Assembly (NCBI RefSeq): GCF_010731715.1
Contig: NZ_AP022587.1
Coordinates: forward strand, 5,518,001 to 5,582,000
Length of the DNA: 64,000 nucleotides
Reading direction: 5' to 3'
From: Mycobacterium stomatepiae
GTDB taxonomy: Bacteria > Actinomycetota > Actinomycetes > Mycobacteriales > Mycobacteriaceae
Position numbers and translations under genes: made by a program. Shown here piece by piece: positions 48,270 through 57,131 of the stretch. Each line of letters starts with the position of its first letter. Position 1 is the stretch's first letter. A model generated the notes under the pieces. It saw nothing but the letters and a program-made list of their open reading frames with translations. It did not search any database and was not told where the DNA came from.

Positions 48270-49495
48270 GCAATGGCTCCTGCGTTCTTGAGTTCTTCGA
48301 TGCGGTCCCAATCCATGCCGATCTCCATCAAGACGATCTCGGTGTGCTCGGAGGCCTGCGGTGCCCGGGTGGTTTTCAGCGGCTCGTGGTTGAACTGGAC
48401 CGGCCCGCGCACGACCTTGAACGGTGCACCACCCGCGGCGACCTCGACCTCGGCGATCATGTCGTTGGCGATGGCCTGCTCGTCGCTGGCCAGGTCGATC
48501 AGGCTCTGGAACGGCGCCCACTGGCCCTTCATCGTCTTCAGATGCTGGCGCCAATACTCGAAGGTCTTGACGGCGAAGGCTTTCGCGATCAGCTCGGCGG
48601 CCGCGCTGGCGTTCTGAATCAACGGCAGCACCTCGGAGAAGCGTTCGTCGTCGGCGGCTTCGGGGATGCCGAGATGCTCGAAGGTGTCGCGGATCAGGCC
48701 CGTGGGACTGATGATGCACAGGTTGATCGTGCCGCCGTCCGACGTCTCGTAGTTGCCCATGAACGGATTCACCGATATCGCGGAGGCAGAACCCGGCATC
48801 GGCGTACGCATCACCTCTCCGGTCTCCATGCCTTGGGTCATGCTGGCGCCCGCGGCCCACCAGGCGGTGCTCAACAGCGACACGTCGAGTTCAACCGCCT
48901 CCCCGGTGCGTTCGCGATGCAATAGGGCGGCCGAGATGCCGCCGGCGATGAACATGCCGCCGATGGAATCGCCGAATGCGGGAATGCCCTGTCCCAGTGC
49001 GCCGCCCAACTCCTCCGGAGTCAACGCATAGCCGATGCCACTGCGGGTCCAGAACGCGGTCCCGTCGTAGCCGCCGACATTGCGTTCGGGGCCCTTGTCC
49101 CCGTAAGCCGAACCGCGAGCGTAGATAATGTTCGGGTTCACCGCGCGAATGTGCTCGACGTCGAACTTGTGTGCCTGTCGCTGAGATGGCTTGTAGTTGG
49201 TCAGAAGCACATCGGAGGTTTTGGCCAGTTCGTAGATCACTTCCTGACCGCCCGGCGTGGACACGTCGATGCCGACGCTGCGCTTGCCGCGGTTGGGATG
49301 CTCCATCAGCGGATGCCGGTCCGGGTTGACCTGAATGCCGCCCATGTTCAGGAAGCCGCGCTGAGTATCGCCGCGCAGCGGGTGTTCGACCTTGATCACG
49401 TCTGCGCCCCAGTCGGCGAGGATCGCGCCCGCCGCCGGGACGAAGGTGAACTGAGCAACCTCGAGGACCCGAAAGCCCTGCATTACCTTGACCAT
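48266..49495 (-). CDS. CaiB/BaiF-type CoA transferase (class III)
   Basis: A 409-residue family III CoA transferase. N-terminal VMQGFRVLEVAQFTFVPAAG, the RGSAYGDKGPERN block and the AFGDSIGGMFIAGGISAAL region with the aspartate at about residue 176 are present. It is the second gene of the minus-strand operon P450 - CoA transferase - thiolase. The ATG at 49495 is chosen; a TTG at 49507 and an ATG at 49483 are in the same frame. Intact. Confidence 0.85.
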   Translation of the reverse strand: MVKVMQGFRVLEVAQFTFVPAAGAILADWGADVIKVEHPLRGDTQRGFLNMGGIQVNPDRHPLMEHPNRGKRSVGIDVSTPGGQEVIYELAKTSDVLLTNYKPSQRQAHKFDVEHIRAVNPNIIYARGSAYGDKGPERNVGGYDGTAFWTRSGIGYALTPEELGGALGQGIPAFGDSIGGMFIAGGISAALLHRERTGEAVELDVSLLSTAWWAAGASMTQGMETGEVMRTPMPGSASAISVNPFMGNYETSDGGTINLCIISPTGLIRDTFEHLGIPEAADDERFSEVLPLIQNASAAAELIAKAFAVKTFEYWRQHLKTMKGQWAPFQSLIDLASDEQAIANDMIAEVEVAAGGAPFKVVRGPVQFNHEPLKTTRAPQASEHTEIVLMEIGMDWDRIEELKNAGAIA

Positions 49496-49537
49496 TTCTC
49501 CCACCAACTCCGTCTTGACGTTTCTTAACCGCGGACG

Positions 49538-50743
49538 CTACTTGGCCCCGAACGTCACGGGAAGGGCCGTCGGCGAGCGGAAGGGCTGGCCGAAGATATG
49601 CGGGTCGTCGTCGGTGAGCAGGTTGATCTCGGCCAACCGATTCAGCAGGCATTCGACCGCGACCCGGGTTTCCAGCCGTGCCAGGTGCAGACCCAAGCAG
49701 GTGTGCTCACCGGCGGCGAAGGAGATGTGCGGCGTGGACTTGCGGAAGATGTCGAATTCCTCCGATCGTTCCCACCGCGCCTCGTCGCGATTGGCGGAGC
49801 CGACGCACACTCCGATCACCGAGCGTGCCGGTATCGTCACGCCTTCCAGAACGGTGTCCTCGGTGGTGAACCGCTGCACGGTGGTCAGCGGCGTCTCGAC
49901 GCGCAGGCCTTCCTCGATCGCCAAGCCGATCAGCTCGCGATCGGCTTGTAGCGCGACGAACTGCTCGGGATGGGTGAGCAGCAGATACAGCAGGTTTCCC
50001 GAGGAGCGGTAGGTAGTTTCCAGCCCCGCGGGCAGCAGCAACCGCAGGAACGAGTAAATGGCCTCGTCGCTGAGCTTTTCGCCATCGATCTCGGCGGTCA
50101 CCAGATCGCCGATGATGTCCTGGGTGGGTTTGGATTTGCGCTTGTCGATCTGTTCGACGAAGTAATCCTTCAGCGCCGCCGACGCCTCGAACGCCTTCTC
50201 GTAGTTGACGTGATAGCTGATCAACTGCACGGCGCGCTTGCGGAACATCGGCAGATCTTCGTCCGGCAATCCCAGCAGCCGGGCGATCACGCGGGTGGGG
50301 AATTCGAAGGTGTAATTGCGGACCAGGTCGGCGGTTCCGGCATCGATGAATTCGTCGATCAACGCGTTGCAGATCGGACGGACGATCTCGGGCTCCCAGC
50401 GGGCCAGCGCTCTGGACTTGAATGCCGCCGACACCAGGTTGCGGTGTTCGCGGTGCTTCTTTCCCTCCATCGCCAGGATGGTTGGACCCATGAACAGGCC
50501 GATCGTCTTGTCGTACGGCTCGGAGCTGAACACCCGTCCGTCCCGGAACACCGTGTTGACCGCGTTGAACGACACCGCGGAGTATTCGTTCTTGGGCAGC
50601 AAGGACTCGGGAGTCTTGGTGTAATCCATGACTGTCCCGCGGAACACGCCGGACTGACGACGCTTGTGTGCGAAGTACGGATAGGGGTCACGCAGATCGA
50701 CGGTTTCCTCGCCGGTACCGGCGGTGTGAACGTCGGTTGTCAC
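49538..50743 (-). CDS. Cytochrome P450
   Basis: A 401-residue soluble P450. Haem-binding motif FAAGEHTCLGLHLAR with the proximal cysteine (about Cys350). I-helix LLPAGLETTYRSSG (about 245-258; Glu-Thr replaces the common Asp-Thr). K-helix EEGLRVETP. It hydroxylates a substrate with ferredoxin and reductase that are not in view. It heads the operon with the CoA transferase and thiolase; the perfect copy of the island operator lies 48 bp upstream. Confidence 0.9.
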   Translation of the reverse strand: MTTDVHTAGTGEETVDLRDPYPYFAHKRRQSGVFRGTVMDYTKTPESLLPKNEYSAVSFNAVNTVFRDGRVFSSEPYDKTIGLFMGPTILAMEGKKHREHRNLVSAAFKSRALARWEPEIVRPICNALIDEFIDAGTADLVRNYTFEFPTRVIARLLGLPDEDLPMFRKRAVQLISYHVNYEKAFEASAALKDYFVEQIDKRKSKPTQDIIGDLVTAEIDGEKLSDEAIYSFLRLLLPAGLETTYRSSGNLLYLLLTHPEQFVALQADRELIGLAIEEGLRVETPLTTVQRFTTEDTVLEGVTIPARSVIGVCVGSANRDEARWERSEEFDIFRKSTPHISFAAGEHTCLGLHLARLETRVAVECLLNRLAEINLLTDDDPHIFGQPFRSPTALPVTFGAK

Positions 50744-50790
50744 CTAAATCTCCAGCATCTGCGCGCGAACGGGCGGTCGTTACATGAGAT

Positions 50791-50809
50791 CGTACTGTAA
50801 TTATTACAG
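50791..50809. promoter_or_regulatory. Candidate island operator, site 4 (near-perfect palindrome)
   Basis: TACTGTAATTATTACAGTA has 9-bp arms that are exact complements around a central T. It lies 48 bp upstream of the P450 start. Five weaker copies stand upstream of other island operons. The size and symmetry fit a TetR dimer. Confidence 0.75.
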
Positions 50810-50908
50810 TAGACAACATGGGGCTTAGGATCCGCATCAGCACAGTCGAACACGCGTGGACCCCGCAGCCGGTGGAATCATCTGCGCGGCAAAGTCGCCC
50901 GCTGTTGC

Positions 50909-51070
50909 CTAGCGGGAGTGCAGATACGCCGCGAGGCGGTGAGACCGCTCGATGATCTGCGCGTAGCTGAATCGCCGATCGCCCTGGATCAGCAGGTCGC
51001 GGTCGCCGATCGTCGCCGCGACGGCGTTCGCGACGGTAGGGATCGTGAATTGTGTTGCACTATCAGACAT
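50909..51070 (-). pseudogene. N-terminal remnant of an acyl-CoA synthetase
   Basis: The 53 residues from the ATG at 51070 (SATQFTIPTVANAVAATIGD then RFSYAQIIERSHRLAAYLHS) are the N-terminus of a FadD. A TAG at 50909-50911 follows LHSR, and the DNA beyond it to the P450 promoter no longer resembles a synthetase. About 490 residues have been lost by deletion. It starts 8 bp after the thioesterase stop, so it was once in an operon with it. Confidence 0.7.
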
Positions 51071-51078
51071 TATGCCTC

Positions 51079-51699
51079 TCACGGCTGGTGGGGTAGCAGA
51101 CGGACCATCAGGCCATTGGCCTCGGTCAGCAGCGATCCGTCGGCCGCGGTCATTGTCGCGGAGATGAAGACTTTCCTGCCGTCGATCTCGGCGATGCGGC
51201 CCTGGGCGGTCAATGGCTCGTCGATCGGCGTGATCTTGCGGTAGTCGGCGTGGAGGTACCCGGTGCGTGTCAGGCGAATTCCGGCGCTGGTGACCACCAT
51301 TCCGAACAGCCAGTCGTAGAGCAGCGGGATCATCCCACCGTGCACGGCGTTGTTGCCGCCCACGTGAGACCGGGTGAAGTGACCGTTCATCGTGACGCCG
51401 TGGGTTCCGGCGTCGGTCACCGTCCACGGCGGCATCAGCGGATGGGCCAATCCGGGCAGGCTCAGTACTCGGCCGGCTTGGACCTCGGTTTCGGGAACCT
51501 GATGACCGTCTAGTAGCGCGCAGGCGCTGTCGAGGTGCGCGGTCGCGGCGGCCCACAGCGAGCTGTCCGGGTTGGTGGAGACGGTCAGATCCTGTAAGCG
51601 GCGCAGTGCCGCCACGAATGGGCCCAACTCTTCGGGTGCGTCTTCGACCGTCCTGACGTCGGGAAATCCTCCGCGTGTTCCGGGCGCCGTGTCGGTCAT
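51079..51699 (-). CDS. Hotdog-fold thioesterase
   Basis: A 206-residue PaaI/HGG-type thioesterase. The core GGNNAVHGGMIPLLYDWLFG (about 117-136) and the later TGYLHADYRKITPIDEPL and GRKVFISATM strands are typical. The N-terminal 70 residues are an extra helical part. The ATG at 51699 sits in an ATGA overlap with the upstream hydrolase remnant. Intact, and probably acts on an acyl-CoA of the island pathway. Confidence 0.82.
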   Translation of the reverse strand: MTDTAPGTRGGFPDVRTVEDAPEELGPFVAALRRLQDLTVSTNPDSSLWAAATAHLDSACALLDGHQVPETEVQAGRVLSLPGLAHPLMPPWTVTDAGTHGVTMNGHFTRSHVGGNNAVHGGMIPLLYDWLFGMVVTSAGIRLTRTGYLHADYRKITPIDEPLTAQGRIAEIDGRKVFISATMTAADGSLLTEANGLMVRLLPHQP

Positions 51700-51844
51700 G
51701 ACGTCCTCCAAGCGGTCAACAGATCGTCGGTCGTGGTGATCGTCGCCAGTGACGACAGCGTGCTGGCAATCACCGCGGCACCGTACTCGGCGGGATGCCC
51801 GCCGCGGCGTCGGCGGGGACGACGACGCGGTAGGCGGGGTTCAC
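51696..51844 (-). pseudogene. C-terminal remnant of an isochorismatase-family hydrolase
   Basis: Reading leftward from 51844, the frame gives NPAYRVVVPADAAAGIPP, then one frame away EYGAAVIASTLSSLATITTT and DDLLTAWRTS to a stop that overlaps the thioesterase start. This is the end of a cysteine-hydrolase (isochorismatase-like) domain. The N-terminal 150 or so residues are missing, and a frameshift lies at about 51785-51790. No function can remain. Confidence 0.55.
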
Positions 51845-51870
51845 CGCAGCTTCTCACAAGTTCTGCTAGA

Positions 51871-51889
51871 TACTAAACCCGTTACAGTA
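51871..51889. promoter_or_regulatory. Candidate island operator, site 5
   Basis: TACTAAACCCGTTACAGTA matches the 50791 palindrome at 13 of 19 positions, with an intact TTACAGTA right arm. It lies between the hydrolase remnant/thioesterase genes (minus) and the SnoaL-like remnant (plus). Confidence 0.55.
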
Positions 51890-51940
51890 TAGATTTCAGC
51901 AGGTCCGCAGAAGTTGTTCCAGGGATCGGCAGGGAGCGTG

Positions 51941-52207
51941 ATGACGCGAGCGGGTATCTCGGCGGCCGACGAGCTGGAAGAGCTTGGGAAATTGAAGGCG
52001 CGGTACTGCTGTTTGCCGGACACCAAGGACGTCGAAGCCTGCGTGTTCACCACCGACATGGTCGTCACCCCGGAGCCGACCCTCACCTCGGCCACCACTG
52101 CGACCGGTAGCTGGGCGATGCAAGATCTGCCGATCTTCGCCGGCGGCCGCGAGATGCACGGCGCGGAGATCGCCGTCGGCGGATATGCCGGTTTCAAGTT
52201 GGCTTAG
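51941..52207 (+). pseudogene. SnoaL/NTF2-like protein, internally deleted
   Basis: An 88-codon ORF preceded by AGGGAG. The start DELEELGKLKARYCCLPDTK matches the NTF2-like family (usually Lys-x-x-Tyr-cys-phe-x-asp-thr-lys), and the later part ATGSWAMQDLPIFAGGREMH matches its C-terminal beta strand, but the roughly 50 residues between are missing. The end (GGYAGFKLA) is in the wrong frame for the family terminus. Probably not functional. Confidence 0.5.
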
Positions 52208-52217
52208 GGTGAGCGCC

Positions 52218-53354
52218 ATGTCATGGGCGACACGCGGGATTGACATCGGCCGTGAATTGGGCTTGGTGCTGCCGCGCACGGTGGCCGGCCTCAACGAATC
52301 GACGGGCTGGGTCCCGGCGTCACCGCGGGGACTGCGCCAGTTCGGCGAGGTCATGCTGGACGAACTTGTCCTGAGTGGCTTTTCGCTGCTGGGCGGAAAC
52401 CTGAGCGAGCGGGTGCGTCCGCTGAGCGAATGCGAGCCGGCCGCCGAGCAGTTGTCGACGCTGGGTGTCGACGGCGCGCACGCCGCACCAAAACCCTTGC
52501 ATGCGACATCGATACGGCGACACCGCATCGGCGGACTGGCCTACGAGCGGATGACGTTCGAACACGATCCGGAGCTGCCGGAGGCGCTGGCGGCCGGGGG
52601 CCTCGGTGGTCCGGCCAGGGCGTTGGTGCACCTGTGTCGCCACCGCGACCGTCCCCGTCCGTGGCTGGTCTGGGTGCACGGAGCCGGCCAGGGCGGCACC
52701 GAAGATCTGCTGCTGTCCCGCATCGGCCGCATTCACCACACGCTGGGGTTCAACGTGGCGATGCCGGTGCAACCGGGTCACGGGTGCCGTCGCCGCGAAT
52801 GGCCGGCCTATCCGGACCTGGATCCACTCGGCAACGTCGCGGGCATGATGCGCTCGGTCTCCGAGGTGCGTGCGGTCGTGCGCTGGGTGCAGCCGCAAGC
52901 GAGTGCCGTTGTGGTGTCCGGTATTTCGATGGGAACACCCGTTGCCGCGCTGGTTTCACATCTTGAGCGGCAGATCGACGCGGTAGCGCTCTACACCCCG
53001 ATCCTGGGCCTCAACGGGATGATCGCGCGGCACGTGTCACGCTTCGGGACCGGCCGCGGCGAATTCCGCGAGCTGCTGGGGTCGCCGGTGGTCGCGCGGC
53101 TGACCTCGGTGATCGACCCGCTGGCGGTCGATCCGGCGCCGCCGCAGCGAAGGCTGATCGTCGGGGCATGGCACGATCGGATGGCGATGCGCGAGCCAAC
53201 CGACGCTTTGCAGCAACGCTGGGGCGGCCAGCTCTATTGGTACGACGGCAGCCACGTCGGCCACATCTTCTCTCGCCGCGTGCAGAAGGTTTCCGAGCGT
53301 TTCCTGCGCGAAGTGGTCTGGCAAAACGGGCCAGAAAAGGTGTCTCGGCGATGA
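52218..53354 (+). CDS. Alpha/beta hydrolase family protein
   Basis: A 378-residue hydrolase. The nucleophile elbow is SGISMGTPVAAL (serine in Gly-Ile-Ser-Met-Gly), WLVWVHGAGQGG forms the oxyanion strand, IVGAWHDRMAM bears a candidate acid and YDGSHVGHIFS the histidine. It resembles mycobacterial hydrolases of unknown substrate. The ATG at 52218 follows GGTGAGCGCC and the SnoaL remnant; the stop overlaps the next gene (ATGA). Intact. Confidence 0.83.
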   Translation: MSWATRGIDIGRELGLVLPRTVAGLNESTGWVPASPRGLRQFGEVMLDELVLSGFSLLGGNLSERVRPLSECEPAAEQLSTLGVDGAHAAPKPLHATSIRRHRIGGLAYERMTFEHDPELPEALAAGGLGGPARALVHLCRHRDRPRPWLVWVHGAGQGGTEDLLLSRIGRIHHTLGFNVAMPVQPGHGCRRREWPAYPDLDPLGNVAGMMRSVSEVRAVVRWVQPQASAVVVSGISMGTPVAALVSHLERQIDAVALYTPILGLNGMIARHVSRFGTGRGEFRELLGSPVVARLTSVIDPLAVDPAPPQRRLIVGAWHDRMAMREPTDALQQRWGGQLYWYDGSHVGHIFSRRVQKVSERFLREVVWQNGPEKVSRR

Positions 53355-53499
53355 CGGCCATCCGGACGGCACGCGAAGTCGTCGAACTGTACAACCTGGC
53401 GGCGAAGTCGAAATCGCCAGGATGGAGATCTTCCGCGTCGTCGCCGGGAAGATCACCGAAGTCTGGAATTGTGGCTACCAGCAAGGAGTCTGGAGTTGA
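53351..53499 (+). pseudogene. Second SnoaL/NTF2-like remnant
   Basis: The ATG at 53351 (ATGA overlap) begins TAIRTAREVVELYNLAA, a normal start for this family. From 53401, one frame away, comes GEVEIARMEIFRVVAGKITE then VWNCGYQQGVW, the normal C-terminus, ending at the TGA 53497-53499 that overlaps the next TTG. About 80 central residues are missing. A deletion with frameshift has removed the fold. Confidence 0.6.
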
Positions 53500-54530
53500 C
53501 CAACACACTTGACGAATTGGGCTACTACCTGCTGGCCGGGGCCGGAGGTGATGGTCCGGCGACCTTGATGGACGAGGCTCGCCGCGGCGAGGAGCACGGC
53601 TTCGGCACCGCCTGCATCTCCGAGCGCTGGAACGTCAAGGAGGCGTCGTCTCTGGTCGGGGCGGCGTGCGCGGTGACCAACCGGATGCAGATCGCCACCG
53701 CCGCAACCAATCACAACACGCGGCATCCGCTGATCACCGGATCGTGGGCGACCACGATGCACCGGCTCTCGCGTGGACGGTTCACCTTGGGCATCGGCCG
53801 GGGCATCGCGGCGATCTATGGCGCCTTCGGCATCCCCGCCGTCACGACCGCGCAGATGGAGGATTGGGCCCAGGTAATGCGTCGTCTGTTCCACGGCGAG
53901 CTGATCTTCAACCATGAAGGTCCGATGGGTAAATACCCGCTCCTCTTCCTCGACCCGGACTTCAACGAGGACATCCGATTGGCGCTGGTCGCGTTCGGGC
54001 CCAACACGCTTGAGCTCGGTGGCCGCGCCTTCGATGACGTCATCCTGCACACCTACTTCACTCCGGAGACTTTGCAGCGCTGTGTCGCAACCGTCAAGAA
54101 CGCAGCGGAGAAGGCCGGCCGTGACCCCGGCAGCGTGCGGGTGTGGTCGTGCTTCGCCACGGTCGGCGACCACCTTCCCGAGCAGCTACGGCTGAAGAAG
54201 ACCGTCGCCCGGCTGGCCACCTACCTGCAGGGTTACGGCGACCTGATGGTCAAGACCAACGACTGGGATCCCGCCGTGCTGCAACGGTTCCGGGCCGACG
54301 CCGTCGTCACCTCGATTGCCGGCGGGATCGACCACAAGGCCACGGCCGAGCAGATCGAGCACATCGCGACGCTGATTCCCGACGAGTGGCTGGAACCGTC
54401 GGCGACCGGGTCGGCAAGTGCGTGTGCGGACCGTATTCGCAAGGAATTCGAGTACGGCGCCGACGCGTTGATCATGCACGGCGCGACACCCGACGAGCTG
54501 GAGCCGGTGGTCACCGCCTATCGCGCTTAG
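53496..54530 (+). CDS. F420-type LLM-class flavin/deazaflavin oxidoreductase
   Basis: A 344-residue luciferase-like monooxygenase-fold protein, probably F420-dependent as for its mycobacterial relatives. ISERWNVKEASSLVGAAC, NHNTRHPLITGSWATTMHRL and FTLGIGRGIAAIYGAFGIP are family blocks; MHGATPDELEPVV closes the barrel. The TTG at 53496 is used because it overlaps the preceding stop and homology starts there. It converges with the carboxyltransferase gene with a 4-bp overlap. Intact. Confidence 0.85.
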   Translation: MTNTLDELGYYLLAGAGGDGPATLMDEARRGEEHGFGTACISERWNVKEASSLVGAACAVTNRMQIATAATNHNTRHPLITGSWATTMHRLSRGRFTLGIGRGIAAIYGAFGIPAVTTAQMEDWAQVMRRLFHGELIFNHEGPMGKYPLLFLDPDFNEDIRLALVAFGPNTLELGGRAFDDVILHTYFTPETLQRCVATVKNAAEKAGRDPGSVRVWSCFATVGDHLPEQLRLKKTVARLATYLQGYGDLMVKTNDWDPAVLQRFRADAVVTSIAGGIDHKATAEQIEHIATLIPDEWLEPSATGSASACADRIRKEFEYGADALIMHGATPDELEPVVTAYRA

Positions 54531-56022
54531 GGCAGGATCGCCGTCCGGCTGACCGGCTCGGCGGCGGCCTGCCGGGCCGACAGGCTTCGAAGCAGGGAGG
54601 CCAGCAAGGCGTCACGGGTCTCGCGGGGATCGATTAGTTCGTCGAATCCCATGCTTTCGGCCGAGCGATACGACGCCTGCAGCTCGGCGTCACGCAACTT
54701 GGCGGTGACGTCCTCGCCGGCGTGCGTCGCCCGGCCCAGCGCGGCCGCGCTCATGGCACCCATCGTCGCGCCGGGGTAGGCGAAGGTTGCCGATTGGCTG
54801 TCGAAACCCAACAGCGACATGACCATCGAGCCGAACCCGTACGCCTTGCGCAGCGTTACGTGCAGCTTGACGGTGGTGGCCGCGGTCTGGGCAGCGAACA
54901 TCCGCGCGCCGGCGCGCAGCACGCCGCTGCGCTCGGACCGGCTGCCGGGCAGCATGCCCGGATTGTCCGCGAAGAAGATCAGCGGCAGGTGGAACGAGTC
55001 GGCCACCATGATGAAATGCGCCGCCTTGTCCGCGGCGTCGGCATCGATCGAGCCGGCCAGCACGTTGGGTTGGTTCGCGACGACCGCGACGGGGTGGCCA
55101 CCGAGATGGGCCAGCGCGCAGATGATCGCCTTGCCGTACTGCGGCTGCACCTCGAACCAGTCGGGCCGGTCGAAGACCACGTCGAGCACGGCGCGCATGT
55201 CGTAGACGCGGCGGTTGTCGCGCGAAACGATGTCGAGCAGTTCCGGTGTCGGCCGTGGCTCGCTGTACTCGTCGGGGGGCAGCGGCGACGGATACGACCA
55301 TGCGCTGGCCGGGAAGTAGGACAGGTAGCGGCGGATGTCGGCAATGACGGCCCCGTCGTCTTCGGCGACGTTGTGGATGACCCCGCTGGGCAACGCGGTG
55401 ACGGGGCCACCGAGGTCCTCCTTCGAAATGTCTTCTCCGGTCGACTCTTTGACGACCGGCGGCCCGGCGGTGAAGATGGCGCCCTGAGTGCTCATGATTC
55501 GGAAGTCGCACACCGGTGCCACCAGCGCGCCGTGTCCGGCCGACGGGCCGAGCACGGCCGCGACGGTCGGCACCTTGCCCGAGCATTGCGCCTGGGCGAG
55601 CAGGTCGGTGGGGGCGCGCCCGTAGTGCCCGCCGCCGGGGCGAAAGCCCGCACCTTCGAGCAGCATCACCAGCGGCGTCTTGTCGCGCAACGCCAGCTCC
55701 GCGATGCGGTAGCGCTTGGAGTTGCCGCCTGGGCCGATGCTCCCGGCCAGGGTGGTGAAGTCCTCGGCGCCCAGCATCACCGGTGAGCCGCTGATCGAGC
55801 CCGAGCCGACCACCAGCCCGTCGGCCGCGATTTCGCCCCGACGAGCGTGCCGATTTCGCGGAAGGTGCCCGGGTCGAGAAGTAGGTCGATGCGTGCGCGG
55901 GCGTCGAGCTTGCCCTTGCCCCGATGTTTGTCCAGCCGCTCCGGTCCGCCCATGCCCCACGCGTGCCGACGCCGACGGTCGAGGTCGGTGAGCGTCTCCT
56001 CCCAGTCCGGGGGTTTTGTCAT
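54527..56022 (-). pseudogene. Acyl-CoA carboxylase carboxyltransferase subunit, frameshifted
   Basis: From the ATG at 56022 the normal start reads KPPDWEETLTDLDRRRRHAW to DPGTFREIGTLVG (about 62 residues). The rest (EIAADGLVVGSGSISGSPVM on to the end) is one frame away. One G:C pair is missing in the CCCC run at 55836-55839. The body holds the crotonase-fold motifs of biotin-dependent carboxyltransferases (LLEGAGFRPGGGHYGR, VLGPSAGHGALVA, FADNPGMLPGSRSE). Restored length is about 498 residues. No biotin-carboxylase gene is near. Another homopolymer lesion, so sequencing error must be excluded. Confidence 0.82.
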
Positions 56023-56078
56023 GCTTCTTTCCTACCTCTGTGGGGAAATGGTCGCGCGTCCAGATCAGCAGGGTCACA

Positions 56079-56097
56079 TACTGGATTGCTTACTGTA
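56079..56097. promoter_or_regulatory. Candidate island operator, site 6
   Basis: TACTGGATTGCTTACTGTA matches the 50791 palindrome at 14 of 19 positions. It lies in the gap between the carboxyltransferase (minus, 56022) and the LLM oxidoreductase (plus, 56109). Confidence 0.58.
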
Positions 56098-56108
56098 AAG
56101 TTACCCGC

Positions 56109-57131
56109 ATGCTTGACGGCCCCCGCCTCAAGATCGACGGCGGCATCCCCAATCGACTCGATCGCGTGGTCGAAGCCGTCGGCAACCTGGAACATCAGGG
56201 GTATGACGGTGGCTGGACCGCCGAAACCAGCCACGACCCGTTCCTGCCGCTGCTGCTGGCCGCCGAGCACACGTCGCGACTCGAGCTCGGCACCAACATC
56301 GCCGTGGCGTTCGCGCGCAATCCGATGATCGTCGCCAACGTCGCCTGGGACTTGCAGGCGTATTCGCAGGGCCGCTTCATCCTGGGGCTGGGCACCCAGA
56401 TTCAGCCTCATATCGAGAAACGATTCAGCATGCCGTGGAGTCATCCGGCTCGGCGGATGCGCGAATTCGTCTCCGCGCTGCATGCCATCTGGTCCGCCTG
56501 GAACGGCGAGGCCAAGCTGAGTTTCGAGGGCGACTTCTATACCCACAGGATCATGACGCCGATGTTCACCCCGGAACAGCACCCGTATTCGGTGCCGAAG
56601 GTGTTCGTCGCGGGGGTCGGCGAGGTGATGACCGAGATGTGCGGTGAGGTCGCCGACGGCCACCTCGGTCACCCGATGGTCTCGAAGCGCTACCTCAACG
56701 AGGTGACGGTGCCGGCGCTGTTGCGCGGGATGGCGCGCAGCGGCCGCAGCCGCGGCAACTTCGAGGTGTCGTGCGAGGTGATGGTGGCGACTGGAGAAAA
56801 CGACGCCGAGTTGGCGGCGGCCATGACGGCCGCGCGCAAGCAGATCGCCTTCTACGGATCCACGCCCGCCTACAGCAAGGTGCTCGCGCTGCATGGCTGG
56901 GGCGACCTGTACGCCGAGCTGAATCGCCTTTCCAAGCAGGGGGAGTGGGACGCGATGGGCTCGCTGATCGACGACGAGATGCTGTCGGCCTTCGCCGTCG
57001 TGGGCCCCGTGGACCAGGTCAGCGCCGCCCTGAAAAGCCGGTGTGAGGGCGTGGTCGACCGCGTGTTGCCGATCTTCTACAACGCTTCCCGGCCCTGTAT
57101 CACCGCAGCAATGAAGGAGTTTCGCCAGTGA
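56109..57131 (+). CDS. F420-type LLM-class oxidoreductase
   Basis: A 340-residue luciferase-like oxidoreductase. HQGYDGGWTAETSHDPFLPL, LELGTNIAVAFARNPMIVA and GRFILGLGTQIQPHIEKRFS are the barrel motifs; VFVAGVGEVMTEMCGEVADG is in the middle. It is of the same class as the gene at 53496 but distinct. The ATG at 56109 is the start; an in-frame codon at 56016 lies in the operator region. The P450 starts inside its stop (GTGA). Confidence 0.86.
   Translation: MLDGPRLKIDGGIPNRLDRVVEAVGNLEHQGYDGGWTAETSHDPFLPLLLAAEHTSRLELGTNIAVAFARNPMIVANVAWDLQAYSQGRFILGLGTQIQPHIEKRFSMPWSHPARRMREFVSALHAIWSAWNGEAKLSFEGDFYTHRIMTPMFTPEQHPYSVPKVFVAGVGEVMTEMCGEVADGHLGHPMVSKRYLNEVTVPALLRGMARSGRSRGNFEVSCEVMVATGENDAELAAAMTAARKQIAFYGSTPAYSKVLALHGWGDLYAELNRLSKQGEWDAMGSLIDDEMLSAFAVVGPVDQVSAALKSRCEGVVDRVLPIFYNASRPCITAAMKEFRQ

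Noticed and set aside
47832..48860. A 342-residue minus-strand gene starting at 48860
   Set aside because: Only the part after 48269 is the thiolase; the earlier part overlaps the CoA transferase in another frame.
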